Assembly: GCF_000715075.1 (NCBI RefSeq)
Contig: NC_134097.1
Span: 71,705,190 to 71,769,189 of the forward strand
DNA length: 64,000 nucleotides
Source of the DNA: Nicotiana tabacum
Taxonomy: Eukaryota; Streptophyta; Magnoliopsida; Solanales; Solanaceae
Direction: 5' to 3'
The stretch's first letter is position 1. Each line of letters opens with the position of its first letter. Made by a program: the position numbers and the translations under genes. Below the pieces are notes generated by a model. It was given only the letters and a program-made list of their open reading frames with translations. It ran no database searches and was not told the origin of the DNA. This document shows positions 49,042-60,003 of the stretch, piece after piece.

Positions 49042-49662
49042 TTTCAGATCTCTTTCTAACTAAACTAATGCCGAAGCATTTGCTGGTAAGACAGCCACAT
49101 GGACAATTAATAGCCATCACAACAAAAGGCAGCATATCTGCAATTGTAAAATCGCGTCGTTTAGGACAGACAATTCTATCATACCCTATAATCGTTGTCA
49201 TGGTGTCTTTGTAGTTAGATAAACGAATCACTAAATGGGGGGATCAAACATGTCTACATTTGTCTCATACATAATAATAGCAATAAACTTCAGATGAAGT
49301 TCCATTCCACCTACAGAATGTCATTGTTATCTAATAGAGGGTGAGCAGACCACAAAAAAGAATAGAAACGCCTTACCTGCGCAATGCTGGTAGAAGGGAA
49401 ACAGGACCCTTCCATCTTAGCTTCCAAGCAAGACTACAATTGGCAATTTCTGTTTTTTGTAAGTTGCCACAGTGCAAGAGCAAATCAAATGGTGTTTAGA
49501 ATTGCCCAGGGCGAAAACTAGCACATTCTAATGGAAAATAGTAATAGCAACCGGGAAGGCAGAAAGTCAAGCACGATCTATTCTGCTGTCTACATTTAGT
49601 ATTTCTTTGAACTCTATTGCGTCATACTATGGTGGGGGAAAGAACAAAATCTCATGAAATAG
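49042..49662. other. Unassigned intergenic DNA
   Basis: No supported gene, RNA or repeat. Confidence 0.4.
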
Positions 49663-49663
49663 A

Positions 49664-50909
49664 ATTACATAGCACCACAGACATCTTTAGTCCCCTCTCA
49701 CACAGAAATGAAATCAAGAAGGAAAATGCGCAAATAGAAAATCCAAGTATCTCCATCAACCATTCATACTAAAAACCCCTCGTTACATTCTTAAATGTGT
49801 GCCTAGTACACACTCCTAATTATCTAAAAAACGTGTCATGTGGCACTACAAGTTTTTTGTCAATTACCTACTTAAACTATCTAGTGCCCCCAAATTCCCC
49901 TAAACTATATTCCCCTATATATTAAAACCCCATATTAAATTCTTAGAGGTGCGTCTGTCTAACTATATTAACTTATAGTTTGAACTAAATTTTTTATGTA
50001 GTTCACTCATGATGTATTACTGTCGGATGACTGATTAATTCTACGAGTTTTGACCAAAGTAGTATCTAATGTAATGAGTTAATTTTTTATTTAATTGTGG
50101 TTGTGCTAAATACTAGACTCCAATTGAATAATTCCTTATTCACATTCATGTTGCAGCACTATTTTTTTTTTAGAAAAAAAGGCATATAGTGTTGCATTTA
50201 TGAAAAATCATCTTATATTACATAAACAAGATTACACAAAATAAAATTTCGCAAACAAGAAACTAACCGGCCAACAACTACATTCTCTAATTCTAAATTA
50301 CTCAAACAAGGTTTAAGAGATTCAACTTTATTCTCCACAACAAAGTGTTGGTTTAATAAGAAGATTTAAATGGGTGTTCTTTCAAAACTAAAAAAAGAAA
50401 AAAATAAATTATTTCAAAGAAAACAAGAGAGGAAAATTTCTTTCCAGAGGGAACTCATATGGAGAACTGAAGAAAAAAAATGAAGGTGGAAAAATAAGGA
50501 AGAATGGTGAAAAATGAAGAAGAAAGGTGGATATAAAGGAAATAAGGAGAATATTTAAAATTTAAAAAAAAAAAAAAGGAAAGAGGGTTAGGCTAATTAA
50601 CCATTACATTTTGTCAAGTGGGCCATTTTGATGGCTTTTTTCAGATGTCACGCGCTCCCAAGCAAGTGTGCACACACGTTATGCCAGGTAAGCAACAAGG
50701 GAGTTTAAATATGAAGGCCAATATGGTTCAAGGGCGTTTTGGGGACACCAAATAATTAAAGTAGGAAACTGATTAAAACGGTAGTCTAAGAGGGTTTTAG
50801 GGTATTAGCTCAATTACATAGCACCACAGACATCTTTAGTCCCCTCTCACACAGAAATGAAATCAAGAAGGAAAATGGGCAAATATAAAATCCAAGTATC
50901 TCCATCAAC
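49664..50909. repeat. 99-bp direct repeats flanking a 1.05-kb block
   Basis: 49664-49762 and 50811-50909 are near-identical (AATTACATAGCACCACAGAC to ATCTCCATCAAC, with only a few differences). The block between them has partly inverted end text: CCTACTTAAACTATCTAGTG near 49875 resembles the reverse complement of the CACCAAATAATTAAAGTAGG stretch near 50750, and CTAAAAACCCC / GGGTTTTAGGG lie near the tips. This suggests a TIR-type transposon such as a MULE-like element, but a 99-base flank is far too long for a normal target duplication. No transposase ORF is present. Confidence 0.55.
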
Positions 50910-53394
50910 ATAAATTGGGACACACCCAAAAGAGAAGGGTGAATAGTAAATCCGTTACTATTCACGAGCCATAAATCCGGCATCCGGCGGTGGATTCTCG
51001 CAATTTTGGTGTTAATAGAAGCATTTTCTCTATGCGCACAATCCCCAATTGGTTTTGTGCTTAGATCTATAGCCAATCGAAACAGATCTTAAAATTTCTT
51101 ACCCGGTTACTGTAGCAAGCATAACTTTTCGTTAGTTTCTTCTTCTTTCAATGGAGTTTTGAAGAACTTCATGAATATATCGTCTTCTCCCCAGCCTTTG
51201 GCTTTGGGAGAGCAATCTAAAATCATCCCTCCAAATTCATATGCAGCTAGTTTGATCAATAACCAAACAGCAGGACAAGTTACAAAAACAACTTTGAAGC
51301 CAAGCGAAGTAGTTCATGGAATCCCAACACTACTGTTTACAATGGAGGAACGAGAAGATTTTGCAAGGGAGGAAGGTTTGCATCAAGCCATTGTCGTGAA
51401 GGTTTCTCCTAATGCTCCAGATTTGCAAGACTTGCGTACAATTTTGCCAAAACTATTTGGCGTCAAAGGCCAATGTTTGATTGGTCTTCTTGCGCAAAGA
51501 CAATTACTCATACGACTGGATCATTACGACGACTTCGTAATTTGTCTCACCAGGTCAGTTACTTATTTTACGAGCAAAGAAAAAGAACATCAAGTTAGAG
51601 TATTCCCATGGACGATTGGATACAACCCAAAAGAAGAAACACATATGGCAGCGGTATGGATTTCGTTTCCAAGTTTACCCCCTGAATTATTTGCCAGGCG
51701 TGCTTTAATGTCCATTGCAGCAACTGTTGGAAAGCCTATTGCTATTGATAAGGCTACTCAACTTAGGTCTAGGCCAAGTACAGCTAGGGTCAAGGTGATC
51801 CTTGACATTTTGGACAAACATCCAGAACAAATAAGGCTTAAATATGTTGATGAAGGAACTGGAAAGATCGTTGAATAGCTTCAACAAGTTACTTATGATA
51901 ATTTACCTCTATATTGTAATCACTGCAAGTATCAAGGACATGACGAATCTAATTGTCGCATCCTTTTAGGAAAAAAACGAGTAGTACATGATGAACATGT
52001 GGAGGACGAAGCTGATGCAACAGGAGTAATGGAGAAACTACAGGGTGATGCAAGGGATTATCTGAATAAAAAAAGAGCTAACCAACAGCCGATTGAAGGA
52101 CCTGGAAAAAATACAAATTCTAGGCAGCAACATACTTTGAAGGCCACTGTGAATGATGGTAGTAGAGGGGTGGTTGTGAACACGATGATTGATGACATAC
52201 AGGTCCAACAAGTGCAAGATCAAGCTGGGAATAAGGTTGAGGGTGTATTCGTGGACCAGGTACAGAAACAACAGACTGTTTAGGATAGGAGGTTGATGGA
52301 TTTTCCTGCTTCTACTAGTGTGCAACAGGTGATTTTGCAACCTAATGGAGGACAGCAATGTGTTATAGTTAATGAAAAGGCAAATGGTGATTTAGTGGTG
52401 CCTAATGCTGGACAAAAGGGAGATGGTGAATGTATACCTGCTGGTAGTCGAATAGGTGTGCAAGTGGCTGATTTAACTACTGGCAATAAGCAATAAGGGT
52501 TAGCAGTAGGGGATGCATCTACTCCTAAGAAAGCCAAACTCCCAGCTGATATACCTGCTACAAAAGTTTTTGAACGAATGAATGAAACTACAGCTGGTGC
52601 TTTGAACATTGCTATTGATTCAGCTGTTACAATTTATTGGCAGAATCGCCAAGGGGCTCGAAGCAAAACTGATCCAAAGAGTGTTAAGGCAGTGATCAAG
52701 GATCTTACACAGCCTCAAAATTGGGTGGACCATCAGGCAACTGCTGCTGTTCTAGCAACTCCTTTAAGGGTTGGAATTTTAGCTGGTGATCGAGCTAAAG
52801 CAGGGATTCAAACTCTTAGTGTTCAAGGTGTAGTGAATGTACATAATGGAACAAATGTTATCATGGCTGAAGAAAAACAAGCAGGTTCTAATGAACAGGA
52901 ACAAGCTGGGCAGTCGAAAAAAATTGCAGATGATTGGATAGATGTGATGAGATCTCCTAGTCGACAAGATACATCTCCAGCTGTGAAGGCTAAGCAACAA
53001 CATTTGAGTGTACCAGCATTTCGACAGGATATAATCACTCCAAATTCTTTTGATGCACTTGTACATGAGGAGGAAATTGGAATCAACTCATCAACACTAA
53101 ATGGTACTATGGTTCAGCAGCAAATTGTTCCATGCACTACAAGTGAAACAAATATCCTACGCAACGAGCTAGTAGCTAAACAAGCACAAAGTTCCAACAC
53201 TCCAACACTACTTTTTTCCAGTTCACATGTGGAAAAAATCATTAAAGACACACAAACTGCAATGATAATGAACACCAATATGGTTAATCCACCAATTGTG
53301 ACGTTGAACAAATCCGTCTTTGAAATACCATCACAATCTTTGGAATCGTTTGGAGAGTATGGTATTAAATCCAAATTTTGGGATGACCAACGTG

Positions 53395-56300
53395 AGGATT
53401 GTGAGCACGTGATTTTTGCTTCACGGAAATTACTCCAAAAGAAATCGAGAAATAAAGCAAGTTGCCTTCGGGTACAATTTTGAGAGTTTGTGTGACATTT
53501 TTGGTAATTATTTTGTCCGTAAATGTTTACCTTGTTAAAGTTAATTGAAAAATACAATAATACATGTTGCATGCATATTTAGGATTTAATTATGCATTTA
53601 GGAATTAATTAAACCATCATTTGGCTCTAAAAGGAAAATCACAAATGCATTCATTTTTACTCTATTTGTTGTCATTGTGTGATTTTATTTTAAGGTTTTA
53701 ATTTGTGTGTTAATTGTTGTAAGTGTTAATTAATATTTGTGTAGTTTTATTTTTGATTTTATAATTTAATTAGGAATTGTGTTTAAATTAGAAATTAAAG
53801 AAGGAAAAGAAAAAGAGTTCAAAAATGAAGGAATTCAAATGTGGGCTTAAAATTGAGACAAAAAACCAGGCCAAAATCAACTCATTTGACCCAGTCCGGT
53901 TAACTGGTCTCTCAGATGAAGGAAACGACGCCGTATTGGCACTTTCCATCTGGACTGTTGATCAAACAGATCTAACGGTCCAGTTCAGTTCTTTCATTAA
54001 ACCAAACGACATCGTATGGTTGTATTTGATCGGGACCGTTCATTGCTTTTGATCTAACAGCTCCCAGGCTTTCCCTCATGACCCGACCCACTCCTGTCTG
54101 AGACCGACCCAATCCCCACTCAATCAGAACGGCACCGTTTCCTTAAGTGAAGAGATCCTGGCCATCAATCTCACCTGATCCAACGGCCAGGATCCATCCC
54201 TCCCCTTCGTATATAAGGCCCCATCTCTCACCCCACGCCCCCATAGCCAAACGCCCTCCCCCCTTCCTCACTTCGTTTCTCTCGGAACCTAGGTCAAACC
54301 CTAGCCGCCATAGCTCCCCTTCGCCTGAAACCCGGCGGCAACTACGCCGCCGACCACCTCCTTAACACCATAGATCCACCTCAACACCCTGGTTACGAAT
54401 CCACTACTCCCTTGGCTCGAATCAATCCCCATCTTCTCGAATCTTCATTTGAAGATTCGAGCCAAAACCCCATCTATGCCAAACCACCCCAAATTCATAC
54501 CAGTTACTCCCCTGACCTCACTCGTAACCAAACCAAGCTTGGTTTGGTTCGAATCTAACCAGAAACCTTCAAGCCCCAAATCAACTGTATGAACCCTAGA
54601 AATCCAGAACCTTGGGATCATTCCAATTAAACGAAGGGTTGGGGTCTAATAGACCTTAATCGAGGTGTTCTCAGTTGAGAACACTTTGATTAAAGTCCGT
54701 TCGACCTCAAAAAGGTCGAGTCCGGTTCGAGACTGGGTCATTTTTGTTCTTAAGATTCAGAGGTATTTTTCCTTTCCTTCCTTCTGTTCATGTGTTCTAT
54801 TTGTATCTCTTTGCATGTTTTAGTAGTTTGTGTGATTTTTCTACTTTGCTTTTAATTAATTTTGTTCATCTTCAGTAGACCTTTTATTTGGTCCAATTCT
54901 ATCATTTGCTTCTGTTTGCTATAATTGTTATGTGTTATAATTTGTATAATCGATATGATTAGTTTCGTCGATTAGTTGGTTGTATTACAACTCACTATTT
55001 TTGTCAAATGCTACTTGAATCACATGTTTTTTTCTGATTGTTTGTCGATAATTGTTGTACATTATGGCCTATATGATCGATTAATCAAGTGTCGTCAAGT
55101 AATTTGCTTGAAAAATTAGAGAAAACAGGATAGTAGTTCCTGTTTGTTTTCCAGTAGGTTTACCATTTCTTTTGTCTTCTGTGTTAAATGTATAATGAAT
55201 TGAACCTTTTGTTTTCAGTCTTGTTACTCGTTTATCTCATTGCCTTGATTAATACCATTTCGATTTTCTTCTGCTCTTCTGCCCTAAATCTTTGTGTCTG
55301 AATAGGATTGTGAATTGGATATATCTGTAGTTATTTAGGTGTTTAACCAAATGAGTTTCAGGTTTGAACTTACATAAATGTAACTTCATACTTGTAAAGC
55401 TTAGGGTAATGAAGTGATAACAGTAGGGTTTCAGGGGTGATTTAGGAATTAAACAGTTAGGATAATATTTTAGTGTTAGTGTTTTGTTAGTGGGATATTA
55501 ATTAATTTGGTAATGGAGAACAAAAGGGAATGGGGGCCTAAAAATAAGGAAAAGTTTCCTTAGTGGATATTAAGTGGAAAATTTCAGATTTAGTGGAAAA
55601 AGGGGGTCGGGCTGTAGTTTTAAAAGGAAGGCAGACTTGTATAAGAAGAGGACAGAAGAAGACTGAAAATCGATCTTCTGAAAAATACTAAAGAGGGAAA
55701 AAAGTTGGAGAGTTTGTTTTCTTTCACTTCTGAAAATCAGAATCAGTTTGGTTAAGTGTTTAATAAAAAGTTCAAAGTGTTTCTTTCTTGGAGAGTTTAA
55801 AAAATAGAAATCAAAGTTTGTTGTTCTATTGCACTTCTGGTTATATTGTTCTATTTGTGATTGCTAATTTGTTTCTGGGATTTCATTGAGGTTTCAAGTA
55901 GTTTTCTGAGTTTGTTATTTCTGGTCTGTACTGGTTATTTATTGCTGATTCTGGTATATCTGTGTTGTTGTTTGGTACTTCTGAAATTGCAACTGGATTT
56001 GGTCCTGAGTTTGCTGTTGGTTAAACAAAATTGTTCCATTGGTTGTTTTGCTGGATTTCTGGTGGTTTTAATCTATTTCTGGTTTGCTGCTGCTTTGTTG
56101 TCACCACTGCTGTTACTCACTCCTTCTTCCTATTCTTATATTTTCAATACCAGGTACACGCTCGAATTCCTTGGTGTAACCTCGAATTGGAATGAAATGA
56201 AGTAGTATTTCCAGCCTATGTTCACGTGAATATTTGTAGTGATAGTCAGTCTAATGTTGTCATTTTCCGTTTGTTTGAATTATATTGAGTCAAGAACTGG

Positions 56301-57760
56301 TCAATTAGGATCGCCTCTATCATTTTGAACCATTTAGACTAGTAACAGACTACGGACTGTACTTTGGTGTAGTAGTTTATTTCCAGCTTTCCCGTTGTTT
56401 ATATTCACAGTGACGATAGCAAATAATAGATTTCTGTTAACAGATAACTTTTGAGTGAACATAGTGATGCCTTAAACTTAGAAAGATAGGAATTTGAATG
56501 AACACTCGGGTGAGTGTAGTGTTGGGAATAATCAGTTAGCCAATGTTCATGTTTCTTTAAAATCAGCAAATTTCGAATGTGTTAGCTTCATTTAGTTAAT
56601 AGCACTTCATCTTAGCCAATACTTTCTAAAAAAAACGCAATAACGCACCTAATAGTATGTAAATCTGGTCGTAAGAGTTAAAACCAAGGCCATAACTTTC
56701 TTGTGCATTTAATCAGAACAGCTTAAGCAAACTTTCGTAATCATTAGTAATTAAGGTTGGCTTAGTTTCAAGTAGTTGAAAACAATTAGTCCAATGGTTC
56801 ATTTCATCTAACAATGTGGGTTTAAATTAGTTATAGGATAATTAGTTTTCTTTTGAATATATATATTGTTTGTCAATTCCGTATTTTCAATTTCAGTAGT
56901 ATTGACTTATAGAATAAGGCATGAAATATTCTCCTTTTACGCAAGTTTGATTGCAGTTTTCCAGTTGCGCTTGCTTTAATCCGATAAATAAGTGATGGCC
57001 TTTTCAAGCATGTAATTAACTAGGATTATTTTATTTTATTTTAGAGACAAACTTAAACAGAAAATGTAGACATTTTAGGAATGTCCTTTTAAAAATAAAA
57101 GAGGCGTGCCTCGCCAAAAATAAAATGTATAAGTGGCGAGGTCCTCTATTTTTAATAACTATCTAGCTTTAGGGAGAGGTCGTTTAGCGAATATCCACGA
57201 CCTTCACCGAATTAATAACACGATAGTCTCTTTAGGCGCGTATTTAATAAAATTACTTTCCTAAATTCGGGTGCGCATTTATGTGACCCGAATCAAATCT
57301 CAACGACGTTAAAATATGTTAAAAACTACGGGTGCATTTATGTGACGTGGTTCGAGACGTGCTTTAACGACGTTGCAATTCTCTTTTAAAATAATAATAA
57401 TAAAAGCGGCTAAAAGTTAAAATTTGCATATAGATTCAACATGTATTAAAAATCAGATAAATAAGCCGAATATGACAGTTGAGCGACCGTGCTAGAACTA
57501 CGGAACTCGGGAATGACTAACACCTTCTCCTGGGTTAACAGAATTCCTTATCCGGATTTTTGGTGCGTAGACTGTTAAACAGAGTCATTCTTTTCCTCGA
57601 TTCGGGATTCAACCAGTGACTTGGGACACCACAAATCTCCCAAGTGGCGACTCTGAATCTTTAAAATAAAATCCTGTTTCGATTGTCCTTTAATTGGAAA
57701 AACTACCTTTACGTCCCTTTCCTTTGCGGGCGCGGGCGAAAAAGGAGGTGTGACAAGGAT
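53395..57760 (+). mobile_element. Solo LTR of a Tat/Ogre-type element
   Basis: The LTR is 53400-57755 (4,356 bases), flanked by aggat (53395-53399, 57756-57760). It starts TGTGAGCACGTGATTTTTGC and ends AAAAAGGAGGTGTGACA, the same termini as the minus-strand LTRs of the gag-only element here. The last 300 bases are clearly homologous to those LTRs, while the middle is largely different. No internal region is present, so it arose by LTR-LTR recombination. Frames inside (53825-54052, 54147-54365, 55861-56205) are chance. Confidence 0.92.
54210..54218 (+). promoter_or_regulatory. Putative TATA box of the solo LTR
   Basis: TATATAAGG is followed by a C-rich leader (CCCCATCTCTCACCCC) and AACCCTAGCCGCC text like a plant 5' UTR. 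It is a likely U3 promoter, by motif only. Confidence 0.5.
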
Positions 57761-58951
57761 AATGATGATGAATACTGGGGTGCTGGCTTTGTGGGGGAGA
57801 CGACAGTTAACTATAAGCAATGGGTTGATCAGCGTGAATATGATGATGAAGAAGATATGGGAATTCAATTTGTGGGGGATTCTGTTGAAGATGGTGAGAG
57901 GTGTAGTGGTGATGAAGAGACAATATTCTCACCAAATTTGCCAAAGGTTGGAAGTTCCTCCAAGCTAGGATCCAGTCGCAGGCTTAATGCCACAGCTCCG
58001 GAATTCATCCCCAACATTGAGCAACAACAAAGATGCACAAAAGCTGAATCGAAAGGAAAAGCAATAGCAAAGAAATCTAGGCAGCAGCAGCAACTCAATT
58101 CAACCACTGTAGTTGGAGTTGTTACTGAATCTGGGCAGCAGCAGCAACTCATTGCAAACACTGCAGTTGGAGTTGTTACTGAATCTGGGCAGCAATATGT
58201 GGTGACAACCAAACCAGCTATTATGCAACAGCGGCAACAGGAATATTTGGCTAGCTTTGAATCTGGAAAACAACTGCAGATTGCTAACACTCCACTCCAA
58301 CAGCAGCAGCAAATAGAGAACACATCAAAAGCAACAGTCCTTTCATCAAATTCAAGACAACAACATGACATTACTGTAAGCAATATGACAGGACAACAAC
58401 AACAACTTGAAAGCACACCAAGTACTGCAATAATGAACTCAAATGCTGGACAGAAACAACAGGATTCCAGTACTCCTATGATTTCTGAGGAAGATAGAAA
58501 ACTGCTTGATGCATTGGCAGACTCTACACATCGAAACTCAGTAAGTTCAATGCAAATTGTTAGTACAGGAAATGTGAGTAAAAATGGGAATAAAATGCAA
58601 GTCATAAAGCAACATCACAACACGACAGCTTTGGCAAATACACAACAAGGAAATGCATTGATGACACAGGACCTCGTCGACAACTATCTGCATCCTGTGA
58701 ATGTGGGTAGAGATATGTATGAGGAAGGAGAAGATGCTGTTTTGAAAGAATGTCGTTCACATGCAGCAAAACAAGGCGATTTATCACCTATGCATAGCGG
58801 CAAAATAAAGAAAGCACATACAAGGAAAAATAGTTGGGACGACAAGGTTAGTGATTTTTTAAATGTTAGGCGACCTCCAATGAGAGTTGCCAAACAAAAG
58901 AAGGCTGCCCCAACTACGTCAACGAGGTCCAACCGTTCAAAAAAGAAATGA

Positions 58952-59516
58952 TGATTTTTTATTACGTTTTGAACACGGTTGAGGAAAACAACAAAGAATT
59001 ACAAATTGAAGATTTTACAAGTTTGGAAAAGAAGGGACAAGAATCAAATTGGTACTACATTCTATTTTACCACTTTCTTAGTATTCTCATTTGTAATATC
59101 ATCACACAGTATGTTATAAACTCTGTGATGATCATTGAATATTTGGTTCGTTCAAGTTCTTATTTTTTACATGCTTGCTAGTAGGTGAGGCCTTTTCTTT
59201 GCCTCAATAGGATTAGTAAGGTAAGGTTTAGTCCGAGTTGTGTTGCCTTAGTCTTATGCTTTTGGAAATTATCCACACGGCTATGAGATTATATGCCCTC
59301 GTGAGACGTTGCCGGCAGCTACACCATGAATCCTCTACATGAGGTCGTCATCATAAGGCAATGTGAGGCGCAGAGGAGTAATTATATAGCCAAGGCATAT
59401 GGGTAACACTAACGGTGCTATTGTCCCCCTTATTTATGCTTTTCCTAATTGTTGTATTTTTCTTTTTTCTTTTATTAATAAAAAACTAGCCCTAGGCGCT
59501 TGCCTAGCGGATTGCC
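58952..59516 (+). other. 3' region of the ORF1-only LINE
   Basis: An ATG at 58948 overlaps the ORF1 stop in the ATGATGA arrangement often found between L1 ORF1 and ORF2. The frame runs only 77 codons and has no endonuclease motif. The rest is untranslated, with TTATTAATAAAA shortly before the tail. Confidence 0.55.
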
Positions 59517-59540
59517 AAAAAAAAAAGAATCTCCATCAAC

Positions 59541-60003
59541 CATGCAGCTAAAGCTTTCAAGCTATAAAATTATAAGAATGTACCGACTGCTGGACAATTC
59601 ATAACCCATCAAATGACGAAAAATTCTACTTTTGAATCTTCTTCTTCTTTCCGTTTATTTTTAAATCATATGCAATGCCCATCTAAGGCGTATGGGAGGG
59701 TGGTAACTGGTAAGGAGTGAAAAAATTACAACAATATTACACATGTCGAAAGACCTATGGACATTGAATGTTACACGACGATCCAAATTGAGATTTGTAG
59801 CGGCTGAGGAAAAAAATCATATATCTATCAACACCACTTGCAGTGCGTTAAATTCACAAACCTGGCTAGCTCATAAAATATAGGCTTCCCGAAAAAAACT
59901 CTGATTTCATAGCAAAACTTGCTGTCTCAGAAACCTGAATGGTTCAGAACAACCGCGGGCATCAAAAAAATATGTGACATCTCCTTCACCAGCTGTGTTA
60001 CAA
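59541..60003 (-). other. Downstream flank and probable 3' UTR of the YchF gene
   Basis: No other gene is seen. The stop codon of the minus-strand gene is at 60004-60006, so part of this stretch should be its 3' UTR. Confidence 0.5.

Larger units (their letters stand above)
51171..58951 (+). pseudogene. L1 ORF1 (DUF4283, zinc knuckle, Gln-rich tail), interrupted
   Basis: The frame begins at ATG 51171 and runs to 53399, then continues at 57761-58951 after the solo LTR, reading FWDDQRED-NDDEYWG across the joint. Total is about 1,140 codons without a frameshift. Only three in-frame stops occur (51876, 52281, 52494), each where CAA or CAG is plausible, that is C-to-T. DUF4283 spans about residues 65-235 (VFPWTIGYNPKEE, AAVWISFPSLPPELF), then a knuckle CNHCKYQGHDESNC near 51918. 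The tail is long, with QQQQ clusters and a basic KKK end. Plant L1 ORF1 proteins bind RNA; the usual length is about half of this. Confidence 0.8.
50898..59540 (+). mobile_element. L1-type LINE carrying ORF1 only, split by a solo LTR
   Basis: The element is 50910-59528 with target duplication ATCTCCATCAAC (50898-50909, 59529-59540) and a poly(A) tail at 59517-59526. After removing the solo LTR (53400-57755 and one target copy) it is about 4.26 kb: a 260-base 5' leader, ORF1, and a 577-base 3' region ending CCTAGCGGATTGCC-A(n). No endonuclease or RT motif is present in the 3' region. The 5' end looks complete since leader precedes ORF1. It is either an internally deleted L1 or a non-autonomous ORF1-only family; a processed copy of an L1-derived gene is a less likely alternative. 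Confidence 0.75.

Noticed and set aside
49016..49231. Overlapping 62- and 71-codon ORFs on both strands
   Set aside because: They overlap a MITE-like repeat end and have no recognisable domain.
54147..54365. 72-codon Pro/Arg-rich ORF
   Set aside because: It lies within the solo LTR leader just around the TATA box and is explained by C-rich LTR sequence.
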